Part shown: in pieces, positions 44,986 through 54,522 of the stretch | Numbering within the stretch: position 1 is the first letter of the stretch | How the letters are laid out: each line of letters starts with the position of its first letter | NCBI GenBank assembly: GCA_025201705.1 | Contig: MU616599.1 | Span: 24,278 to 88,277, forward strand | Source: Dissophora ornata | Lineage: Eukaryota > Mortierellomycota > Mortierellomycetes > Mortierellales > Mortierellaceae | Reading direction: 5' to 3' | DNA: 64,000 bases | The notes under the pieces: generated by a model | Seen by the model: the letters and a program-made list of their open reading frames with translations, nothing else | Database searches by the model: none | Told to the model about the DNA's origin: nothing | Program-made: the position numbers and the translations under genes

Positions 44986-47900
44986 ATGAAGACCGAGTCT
45001 GAAGCATCTACGCCTATGGAGCCGGTAATTCTCCATTCTTGCCATCCCCGCCTCAGTGACCCCACTCCTTCGAGTCCATTCTAAACTCGACGTTTTTATT
45101 TTTTTTTATCCTTGAACCGGTACCGTAGAGTGTGAGCACTCCATCGTCCGACTCAGCCGAGTCCTCCGTCGATGTCTCCGTCACCGAGTCCATGCGCCTC
45201 GAAGAGGAGAGGCTCGAGGAGGAAACCAAGAAGGAGGAGAAAGAAAAGATGGCCAAGCTCAAGGAGAAGGTTGGTGGTTATCCACTTTTGGCCAGGACCG
45301 AAACCCGTTGTTTTTTAATCAAAAATTTTTGGTGGCAACAGCCGCCAAACAGAGAACTCACCTCGCCCGATATTTCTTTTCTTCAAACAATCAACAATGA
45401 TACCATGCCATACTAGGCTGCTAACGAGTTTACAGATACCGTGAATAAGCAGAGATTTCAGCGTTTGAACTTCTTGATCGAAAAGTCAACCCTCTATGCC
45501 AACTTCCTGGCCAAAAAGTTGGAGAAGCAGCAGCAGGATGCCCGCGACAAAGCCTCGGCAGAAGAGGCAAAGCGCGAGACAGAGAGAGCCAAGGAGGCTG
45601 CTGGCGTTAAAGGGACTGCCAGTGTTGAGGAGCCCACCGTGTCAGCGGCAAGCACACGGTCTAGCGCGCGCCACATTACGAAGCCGGAGCAACCATCAGC
45701 CGCCCCTCCTAAGAAGAAGGAAAAGCACAATGCCGTAGCTGCGAAGAAACGCAAGCCCGACGATGCGCATTATGACATTGCGGACTATCTTGACAAGGAC
45801 GTCCTTAAGAAGCAGAAACAGACTGAAGTTATCGAAACTTCGGCAGATACCATTGCTCCTCTCACCAAGCCCGCCATCTCTGCTCGTCAACCCAGGCTGG
45901 TCACTGGAGGAGTGCTTCGTGATTACCAGTTGGCAGGAGTAGAGTGGATGATCAGTCTGTATGAAAATGGACTCAATGGAATTCTCGCGGACGAAATGGG
46001 TCTAGGAAAAGTAAGCATCGGCGCCTTCATGATGGACTTCATCCGGTCCAATTAAGGCAACTTTGCTAAGAGAGTTACTGCATGTGATTTCAAAATAGAC
46101 CTTACAGACAATCGCATTCTTGGCTTACCTTCGCGAGAAAGGAGTCTGGGGGCCTTTCCTCGTCGTCGCTCCACTCTCAACGCTTGCCAACTGGGTCATG
46201 GAGTTCGAAAGGTAAGAGTGATATCGTCTTGTGGCCTACGATGATCCCGAAGTTGGCGAATTAAGAATCTTGAGCAGTCGTACTAACAGCGCATCCAGAT
46301 TCGTTCCAGGTATCCCTGTTGAGCTTTACCATGGTACCCCAGATGAGAGAGAGCACAAGAGGAACCATAAACTCAAGAAGCTCGACAGCAAGTTCCCGAT
46401 TGTCGTCACATCCTATGAGATCGTCGTAAGAGACCGAAAATATCTCTCAAAGTATCAATGGAAGTATATTATTGTCGACGAAGGCCATCGGCTCAAAAAC
46501 ATGGATTGCAAGCTTATTCGTGAGCTCAAGAGCTACCACTCTGCCAATCGCATGCTGTTAACCGGTACACCATTGCAGAACAACCTGTCCGAGCTGTGGA
46601 GCCTGCTCAACTTTTTGTTGCCCGATATCTTTGATGATCGGGAGGGCTTTGAAGAATGGTTCGATTTCTCGGATATCAATGCCAAGGAGGGTCAGGACCG
46701 TATTTTAGGAGAGGAATCGCAAAGTGGAATCGTGTCAAGTTTGCATCACATTCTGAAGCCGTTCTTGCTTCGGCGTGTCAAGACTGATGGTAATAGAATT
46801 GTTGATTGTAACGTGGTATTATAACGTACCGAGTTGACCTCACTCACCGTCTGCATTTACTACTCTAGTCGAGCATTCTTTGCCCAAAAAGAGGGAGTAT
46901 CTACTTTACGCTCCGCTGACTCTCAAGCAGAAGGAGTGGCACGATGCCGTTCTAGGCCGTGATATCCGCAACTTCCTTATTCAAAAGAAGTGCGGATTCG
47001 ATCCTTCCAAATCTTCCAAGGCATCGGAGACGAAAACGCCAGAAAGCACGGATGCATCTGACGCCGAGGAAGATGCCGACGAGGCAATAAACCATGAGGA
47101 ATTGGATGCGATCATCGAGGCGGAGGATGAACAAAAGGAGAAGGATGCCAATAAGACCGGGACTGTCAGTCGGCGGACTCGTGGGGCGGTCAAGTCGTAT
47201 GTTGAAAAGTCTGACAAGGTGTACTTCCAGGACCTGGAAGCAGGAAAAGAGACTGAAAAGCAAACCGACCAGGACCTCGTGACTGCGCGCGAGGTGGATA
47301 TACGAAAGGCCAGCAAATCAATTACGAACATGAAGCTGATGAACGTCGTCATGCAACTACGCAAGGTGTGCAACCACCCGTTCCTTTTTGACTGGCCCTT
47401 GGATCCAAAGACGAACATGCCTGTTTTGTCGGAAGACCTCCTGAATGAGTCCGGAAAGATGCTTGTTTTGAACCGACTATTGGATGCCTTGTTCAAACGC
47501 GGGCACAAGGTTCTGATCTTTTCTCAGTTCACCACCATGCTGGACATCATCCAGGACTGGGCTGAAATCTACAAGGGATGGGTGTGCTGCCGTATCGATG
47601 GAGGCGTGCCGCAGGATGAGCGGCGGCGTCAGATCGGAGAATTCAATAAGAACCCAGAGCTCAAACTTTTCCTGCTCTCAACACGCGCTGGAGGCTTGGG
47701 AATCAACCTCACATCGGCCGACACGGTCATTATCTTTGATAGCGACTGGGTAAGAGCAAACAACATGGTGCTTCAGTGCATCAGGAAAGACCTGTATTGT
47801 TTCCATGAACTTAATCTCCTATGCGCCTCTTTGACGCTTTCATTCCCTATTTTCATCTAGAACCCACAAATGGATTTGCAGGCGCAGGATCGCGTGCATC

Positions 47901-48319
47901 GTATCGGCCAGACCAGGCCTGTGATTATCTACCGCCTTGTGACAGCCAACACGGTGGAAGGAAAGATTATTGAGAGGGCCAGCAGCAAGCGCAAGCTTGA
48001 GAAACTTGTCATTCACAAGGGCAAGTTCAAGCAACCCCCAACCTCTAATAGCTTGGCGAGTGACCGCGCAACAACGCTAGCTGATCTCGCTGAAATACTG
48101 GCGCAGGATGACGGAGAGAAAATCCAGCTTGCGACAAAGGATGACGTTGTGATTTCGGACAAGCATCTGGAAATGCTTTTGGACCGCAGCGACGCGGCAT
48201 ATGAGACTAACGGCGCGACAGCTGTTGAAAACGAAACGGCGATTTTCAAGGCTGTCAACGAGGTGCGAGACGACCAGAACGACGTCCTGAAGGTTGACAA
48301 GATGGCAGCCGCTGTTTGA
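44986..48319 (+). CDS. SNF2-family ATPase, Lsh/HELLS/DDM1 type
   Basis: Nucleosome-remodelling ATPase of the Lsh subfamily (HELLS, DDM1, yeast Irc5). Exon 1 is 44986-45024; exon 2 starts at 45129 (join MEPSVSTPSS). After a charged coiled coil ([20 protein letters not shown]) and a Lys-rich linker come the helicase motifs: [28 protein letters not shown] then TLQTIAFL across an intron, [32 protein letters not shown] (DEGH box), [21 protein letters not shown]. The acidic insert follows, then [50 protein letters not shown] and [14 protein letters not shown]. The C-terminus has [14 protein letters not shown]. All catalytic motifs are intact. Lsh proteins promote DNA methylation or genome stability; which applies here is not known. 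Confidence 0.93.
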
Positions 48320-48521
48320 GGTTGATCTTGGCAGACATGTATCACTATGTATTTATTGGAGGGATCGAAATAAATCCTGCGCACAGACACATGAGGCACC
48401 GGTCACAACTTGCTTGGACTTGTTTTTGTTTCAGATCTGCGCATGTTGCTTCTGCTCCCCTTACTCCAATCAAGCATTTTTCATTGACACCCACACTCCA
48501 AATCACGCCACTGAATCTGCC

Positions 48522-51500
48522 ATGGGAAGTAAAAAGAAAAAAGGAGTGAAGCGTGCCAGTAAGACCGAATTTGAAGCAGGTAGGTAACAGCTTAAAAAAA
48601 AAAAAAAAAAAAAAGCTTGGGACTTTTTTGATCAGTTTGTTTGACAGAGACGACTCGTTCGGGCTTCTTTTCGTAACACCAAAATCTCGGTAAAAGTGAT
48701 GTTTGGTATCGATCAAGCTACTCATGCTGCTTTGCAATTGGTGTTCCATAGTGGATGCCCAGCTATATGAGATCCTTACTGAGTCGTCTCGTGCAACTGC
48801 AACTGCTCCCCAGGCCCCTGCAAAGAACAGTGTTGCGTTACCGCCATCCTCGTCAGTACCTCAGCTTGTCCAAGACGCAGCGAAGAAGGAAGAGGGCACG
48901 GCTGACGAGCCTTGCGATCCGTCAACAGCAACGGGAAATGAAACAATAACGGGAATGGAAGCAACAACGGGAAATGAAACGATAACAGGAATAGAAGCAA
49001 TAGCAGGAGAAGCAACAACAGCATTAGGAGCAGCGATTGGAAATGAATCAACAACAGTGGCAGCGGAGGTGACAGTGGCGGAGGGACGTTCACTTCCACG
49101 GCCAAAGCCAGAAGGAGAAGTAAAATGCCATCATGTCAAGGGCGCTGTGAATCTCCCGAAATTCGTTAAAGGGCTCACTCAACAAAAGGATTGGGATCAT
49201 TGCAAAGGATGTATAAATGCTGAAGTGAAAGCCAAGAAACACGCCAAGCGTTTGGATTCTTCCATTGCTAATCTCCTCCCTACAGAAACGGAGAGCGTCA
49301 CTAAAGTGTTGCCAGCAGATCCTCTTTGGATGTGCCTGAGTTGTTTCGAGCTCAATTGCGGGGAAGCTATTAAGGGTCACGCCTTGACACATCATGCCAA
49401 AAAGGATCGTCACCCTCTGGTCATCAACATGAAGACCTTGGACTTCTGGTGCGTATCGCTTCTAAACATCGGTTCTGATGGTGTCACGGATGCAAGTAGT
49501 TCGGGCGAAATTAATTTGAATTGTCTTTGATTTTAAAGGTGCTACGAGTGCAACAGGGAAGTTGATCCTTCCAGCAAAAAAAATCCAGTCATCCTTGAGT
49601 TTCTAGCTAAAATCAAAACGTTCCTTCAGATCAAGCAATCCAAGATTGGATGTATGTAGTGACTCTCAACCAACCACGACCGTTGTTGCTGCAAGGACGA
49701 CAAAAAAAACGTTAATACGTGAGTATTTAAATGGCTTTCTGCCTTGTTGAATTTAGCTTGGAGCAAGACCAAAGAACCACGCGCTATATCTGTCACCGCC
49801 ACCGCTACATCTACTGCTACATCAACCACTCCTAAGGCCAAAGTGTTTACCCCTGGATTGCGGAACCTTGGAAACACCTGCTTCTTCAATTCTGTAGTCC
49901 AGGTATTTTGCGTTTGCTCATAATATAGATTTGTGATGGTGTTCTCACAATTAGCCACAGTAACAATGAATTGACCAACCCCTCTCCTTGGCTATCAGAT
50001 CTTAACAGAGACCAAGTCACTAAGGAGCATTTTGTCAGAGGACGAAAAAAAGAGGTCCGCCTTTCCAGAATCTCTCGCTGCCAGTACGGATGTAGGAATT
50101 GGACCTCTGACAACGAATTTCAAGGAATTTCTGCATGTAATGCGGAAGCAAAAAGGTGGCGTTGTCACTCCTGAGGACCTTTTTAGGCAGATCGCCAAAA
50201 AGTGGAAGATTTTCCGGGGATTCAGACAACAAGACAGTCATGAACTCATGCGGTATTTGTTTGATGGGATCAAACAAGAGGAGATGGATTTGATCAAGAG
50301 ACAGCTATCTGAAGAAGCAGAACAAAAGAAGATTGCGGAGGAGCAGGAGCCTTCAACGGACGAAATAGTGGATGATAGACAAGTTGAGAGTAGAGAGGTT
50401 GTCGAAAAGGCCTTGAAATATGTTCCGTTCATCGACAGTTGTTTCTCTGGTAAGCTGGTCAGTGTCATTGTCTGCGACACGTGCAAGAAGGTAAGCGTTG
50501 GTAGAGTCTCTGTTCTGTTAAGGATGTGCAAAGTGAAAATCTCGTCGCACCTTCAGAAATATCTGATACTTTTTTCCCAGTGTTCCTATGCGCCAGAGGA
50601 ATTCTGCGATTTGTCCTTGCCAGTGAGAGGACCTGCTCAAGAGGGAGTTGCAGCAGGATCGAGCCTGAAGGCACGTCGTTTTGCCCGATCTAAGCGCATC
50701 TCTTCATCTTCTGAATCCGAGTCAAGCCCAGTTGCAGTCTCACCGACAAAAGAGAAGGACACAATACCGGAATCTGAAAAGCCATCTGAGGCTCACATGC
50801 GTCATATCGAGAAAGTGCTCAGAAATATTGGTCAGTCCAACTCGGAGACTCTCTCGATCACACGGTCACTTATCCAGTTTTCTAGTGTCGACGTCCTTGA
50901 CGGAGAGAATAAGTTTGCCTGCGAAAACTGCTACAACTTGGTCCACGCAGCCAAGGACAAAGAGAGGCAGCTGACCGAACAGCCTGGAGAAGAAGGGGGC
51001 AATGCTGGAGAAGGACAGGAGGATGTGGAGGTGAGAGAAGTGGAAATGACAGAGGCGGAGGAGGAGGAGGATGTGGAAGTGATAGAGGCAGAAGAGGCAG
51101 AAGAGGCAGAAGAGGAGGAAGAGGAAGAAGAGGAGGAAGAGGAGGAAGAGGAGGAAGATTCTGAAAACAAGGAGGTCATGGGGGATTCATCAGAAACCAC
51201 CCAGATGGACAACGCCGGGAAGCAAGAAAAGAAGGATCAGTCTTCGGATTCAGGAACAGGCTCACTGTCAGAAAGTGAGGATGAAGATGAAGAACTGACG
51301 GATCGCTTTGGCAACACCGTTCCGAAGAGGGTTTCTCAGGCTGAAGCAAAAAAGCCAGCAAAGGAAGAGGAGCCAGCAAAAGAAGAGGAGCCAGCAAAAG
51401 AAGAGGAACCAAAGCATATTTTCCGCAAAGGGTTCAAGCGATATCTGGTATCACAATTGCCCCCAACACTGGTCCTCCATTTGAAACGGTTTGAGCAATC

Positions 51501-52122
51501 TGGACGGCTTGGCCAGATGCGCAAAATTGAAGACCATGTCGAGATTCCTACAGAGCTAGACATGGGGCCTTATTTTGTGCCCAAGAGCGAGATTGAGGAT
51601 GAGGATGAGGATGAGACCCCAGAACAGGAGCGGCAGCACTGCCAGGAAGATGATTTGTCTAAGAAGTACAGGCTTTATGGTGCTGTTGTGCATATGGGCA
51701 CGCTAAGTGGGGGTCACTATATCAACTATGTGCTATCTTCCAAGGTCTCGTCGGAGATACTGAAGGCAGTAGGGGAAGAAAAAGAAAGACCGAGCAGCAA
51801 GAAGACAAGCGTGAATAGAGACAAAGTCCCAGACGTCCCATTGGCGGTCCCGCAGGCTCAAGAGAGGGGGGACAAGAAGAAGAACTTTGGCAAGAAGAGC
51901 ACCCCATCTGTGGGATCTGTCAATGGCGTTGGCGAAGAGAGCAGCGAGAGTTTAACGCCGCAAGAGCAGCACGGGGGCGAAGTGAAGGAGGAGGAGGAGG
52001 AGGAGGAGGAGACAGATTCCAGGCAGTGGATTTCATGCAGTGATTCCAACGTTAGACTGTCGAACTTAGAAGAGGTCCTGGCCAGTCGCGCATACCTGTT
52101 GTTTTACGAGCGTTGCAGCTGA
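48522..52122 (+). CDS. Ubiquitin-specific protease, USP16/USP45-like with ZnF-UBP
   Basis: Deubiquitinase with an N-terminal zinc-finger UBP domain and a split UCH domain. Exon 1 is 48522-48579 (MGSKKKKGVKRASKTEF, basic); exon 2 starts at 48752. The ZnF-UBP shows CHHVKGAVN, CKGC, LWMCLSCFELNCGE, HALTHHAKKDRH and FWCYEC. The catalytic Cys box is FTPGLRNLGNTCFFNSVVQ. A long acidic insert follows, including a run of about 15 Glu and three PAKEEE repeats (51355-51408). Catalytic His is in LYGAVVHMGTLSGGHYINYVL and the last Asp/Asn in WISCSDSNVRLSNLEEVL. The tail ends YLLFYERCS. An internal intron at 50491-50580 is 90 nt and open in frame. A poly(A) signal AATAAA is at 52155. In animals USP16 removes H2A ubiquitin; the same is only inferred here. 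Confidence 0.9.
48594..48614 (+). repeat. A21 homopolymer
   Basis: 21 consecutive A in the first intron of the deubiquitinase gene. Confidence 0.85.
51355..51408 (+). repeat. 18-bp coding repeat x3 (PAKEEE)
   Basis: Three near-identical 18-bp units in the acidic insert of the deubiquitinase, right after a Glu-rich run at about 51051-51160. In-frame expansion keeps the reading frame. Confidence 0.85.
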
Positions 52123-52154
52123 TAGACCCTGGTTGCCACCAATATTGTGTAGAC

Positions 52155-52160
52155 AATAAA
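52155..52160 (+). terminator. Poly(A) signal of deubiquitinase gene
   Basis: AATAAA 33 bases after the stop codon. Confidence 0.55.
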
Positions 52161-52519
52161 AGACCAACAAGATCAATGAGTCTTTCCTACGCGCATGACT
52201 TATTGAAACTAAAACATCATTGTCGACCCAGGACGTTGCTGCACCAACGGGATGGAAGAACACAGATATTGATGAAATGCAGAGTTTCCAATAAATAGGC
52301 ACAAGCGGCTTTATTAGTATGTTCACTGTTCTCGTCCAAGAAAAAAAAGGAAAAACAAATTGTCGACCCAAACAACAGACCTTTCGGCCGACAGGCAGGA
52401 ATGGGAGGATCAGCCTCCAATTGAGCACAGGTAAGCATAAATGATCCTTGCGTGGTATTTTACGTAACAATGAACCAAGCAGGGGAACTGATACATCGCC
52501 GTCTTTGTTTGAATGTAGG
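52161..52519. other. Intergenic flank left of the transposase remnant
   Basis: About 360 bp after the deubiquitinase poly(A) signal. It contains an A-rich run near 52345-52360. I see no terminal inverted repeat or open frame worth calling. Confidence 0.4.
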
Positions 52520-52672
52520 TCAGAGCGGATCTGCGCGCTATCCTGTACGAAAGAGACCAAGCGATGGCTATTGACCATATTACAAGGTTCCGAAGCAAGT
52601 GGCATGCCCAGACAAAACTCATTAACAAGAATTATTTTGGAGATGCCTGGCAGCGGTCGATGTTCAACCAGA

Positions 52673-52708
52673 AGTCGACGTCCAGCCAGCAGTCGACGTC
52701 CAGCCAGC
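52673..52708 (+). repeat. 18-bp direct duplication inside transposase remnant
   Basis: Two perfect copies of an 18-bp unit starting AGTCGACGTC. Confidence 0.85.
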
Positions 52709-52851
52709 GGTCCAAACAGAGCGCGAGGATGCAGAGCAGGTCGTGATTGGCAAGCAGAAGTACTGATGTTGTGCTCCCACTAAGATGTAAACTACGCCAG
52801 AATCGATACCAACAATTATATCGAGTCGTGGCACAACACCCTCAAGCTTTT

Positions 52852-52881
52852 TCAAGGACAAACGCCTCAAGGACAAACGCC
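52852..52881 (+). repeat. 15-bp direct duplication inside transposase remnant
   Basis: Two perfect copies of TCAAGGACAAACGCC, next to the frameshift in the remnant. Confidence 0.9.
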
Positions 52882-52980
52882 AACGACGTGCTTACACGGT
52901 GATATATATTCTTGCGATGATGGCCATACCACACTTACAGGCCGCAGTTTCGTCGAAGCTGGCCGGATGACTCCTGCTTA

Positions 52981-53490
52981 GAAAAAGGAGACCAAGCGTG
53001 CTCGTGGAAGTGCGGCAGCCATGATCACCAAGTTAGACAGTATAGTACGTTTCATATGGATCCTACACACAATATAAATCTCACTGGCAATTGCTTTTTC
53101 TTCGGGTCCTGGCGTCTGGTGATAAAATTGCTGATATCTTTCCAACGGGAAGGGTCCTGTCGAAAGTTCGCAGGTAGGTGGTCCATACTGTGACAAGAGA
53201 GAATGGCTGCAATGTATGCAATGAAGAGAAGAATCTATTCATCACTTCATTACTGCTAAGATTATATCGCCTTAGTTTGAAGGTAATACATCTCGTCAAT
53301 AGCGGCCTGGCCTCTTTTGGTCCGGCAGGTGCATCAGACTAACTTCGTTCCCTGCCGACCGAGAGGTGACTGCGACGATGGTGGTCTTCAGCTTGGCTAC
53401 ATGACAAAGGCTACATCGGGTGTCATTGTACACTTACCATTGATATTACGCTTCAGGAGCTTGGCAGAATGTCATGCTGGTGCTACAGTA
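52981..53490. other. Intergenic stretch, possible further transposon debris
   Basis: Several short open frames on both strands (for example minus 52978-53196 with GPFPLERYQQFYHQ) but no recognised motif. It may be the rest of the decayed element. Confidence 0.35.
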
Positions 53491-53826
53491 ATGGCTAACT
53501 CTCTCTCTCTTCTACACTTCATTCTCTTGCTATTGCTCTCGCCTCTCTTCGCCACCAATTTTTATATGAGCTGGGCTTGCGCTAAGGAGGATAAGAAGGA
53601 ACATGTCTCGTTCCCCAACTTTGAAAGAAGTTCGACATCACTGACAAAGAAAGTGCACACGAAGCATAATTATCGCTTATCAGATCCCACCATATCCGCG
53701 AAAAGCGACGAAAGAGACTTCATGAGAGATACAGGGAGCTTCGCGAACGAAATGAGGACCTCCTTTGAGAACGGCGTGCGGTTCAGAAGATATCAGTCTG
53801 ACTTGATGGCGATTGAAAGCAAGTGA
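53491..53826 (+). CDS. Possible small secreted protein
   Basis: An open frame whose internal Met at 53491 begins MANSLSLLHFILLLLLSPLFATNF, a textbook-like signal peptide. Some 88 residues follow, rich in Lys, Ser, Arg and Glu with only one Cys (WACAKE). It ends LMAIESK. The frame upstream of this Met looks like random sequence. It sits just beyond the transposase remnant, a common neighbourhood for effector-like genes, but there is no known family and chance cannot be excluded. Confidence 0.4.
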   Translation: MANSLSLLHFILLLLLSPLFATNFYMSWACAKEDKKEHVSFPNFERSSTSLTKKVHTKHNYRLSDPTISAKSDERDFMRDTGSFANEMRTSFENGVRFRRYQSDLMAIESK

Positions 53827-54522
53827 TAATTACGAGCCTTCAAAACCAGCTAATTTTTTTTTAGTTTGGCTGTTGAGAACTCATATGCCATTGAAATAGG
53901 TTTATCGGGAGTCGTGTTCGCGCTGAAGTGCAACGGGAGGTATTTGTATCCAGCCTTGCTACCAAGCACACGTTACATCTCCCAGATTCACCTGAGTCCT
54001 GGAGACTATTTCTTCGCTGAGTGTCTTGTTGGCCTATTGTAACAGTAACCGAGGGAATCAATAGGCATCTGAGGAAGAAGAGTGAGGATGAAGAGAAGAA
54101 TCAAAGAAGAGAAGAGGAAAGGAAAGGCGATCAAGCCGGCAAGGGCGGTTAACAGAGGCGCGGTGGATATGCAAAGTGACAGTAGACAATAATGTATGTA
54201 TCTCACGCAGCGAATAGAAGAGGATTACGAGGAGCAGGCAAAGACTGATATTCCATACACCCCAGAAGTAGTGCCGTGACCTCTGGCTTTTTTTTTAGCC
54301 CGAGCAACAGCAGAAGCCATGCCGAGTAGCTTGTGGCAGTGGGTTTGTCCAAGAGTTGGGCAAATAAAGAATACTTGCTACTCGTGCCTGCAAAAATGAA
54401 AAACTGAAAACCCGTTACAAAAAAATAAATGATCTCATTGTCGCGTTTCTCAATCCCGGACCTTTGACTCCTCTCCCTCCTGCTACTGCCCTATCGCACC
54501 AGGACGGAATCTCTTTCCCATC
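53827..54522. other. About 700 bp intergenic region
   Basis: Contains a purine-rich tract (54060-54140) and a T run at 54290-54297. It holds the promoter of the downstream propeller-type gene. No gene is supported. Confidence 0.45.

Larger units (their letters stand above)
52520..52980 (+). pseudogene. Decayed MULE-like transposase fragment
   Basis: Pieces of a transposase C-terminal half in different frames. Frame 1 from about 52520 encodes LRAILYERDQAMAIDH, FRSKWHAQTKL and KNYFGDAW. A later segment reads LCSH, stop, DVNYARIDTNNYIESWHNTLK, and then after a frameshift in a T run FKDKRQRR-like text and VIYILAMMAIPHLQ. The order (FGDAW, then a Tyr-rich region, then IESWHNTLK) is that of fungal MULE-type transposases with SWIM fingers. 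There is at least one stop and one frameshift, plus an 18-bp duplication (52673-52708) and a 15-bp duplication (52852-52881). No terminal inverted repeats or target duplication were found by eye. Confidence 0.65.

Noticed and set aside
53317..53490. N-terminal extension of the small secreted frame
   Set aside because: Composition changes sharply at the Met at 53491, where a signal peptide begins; the upstream part looks random.
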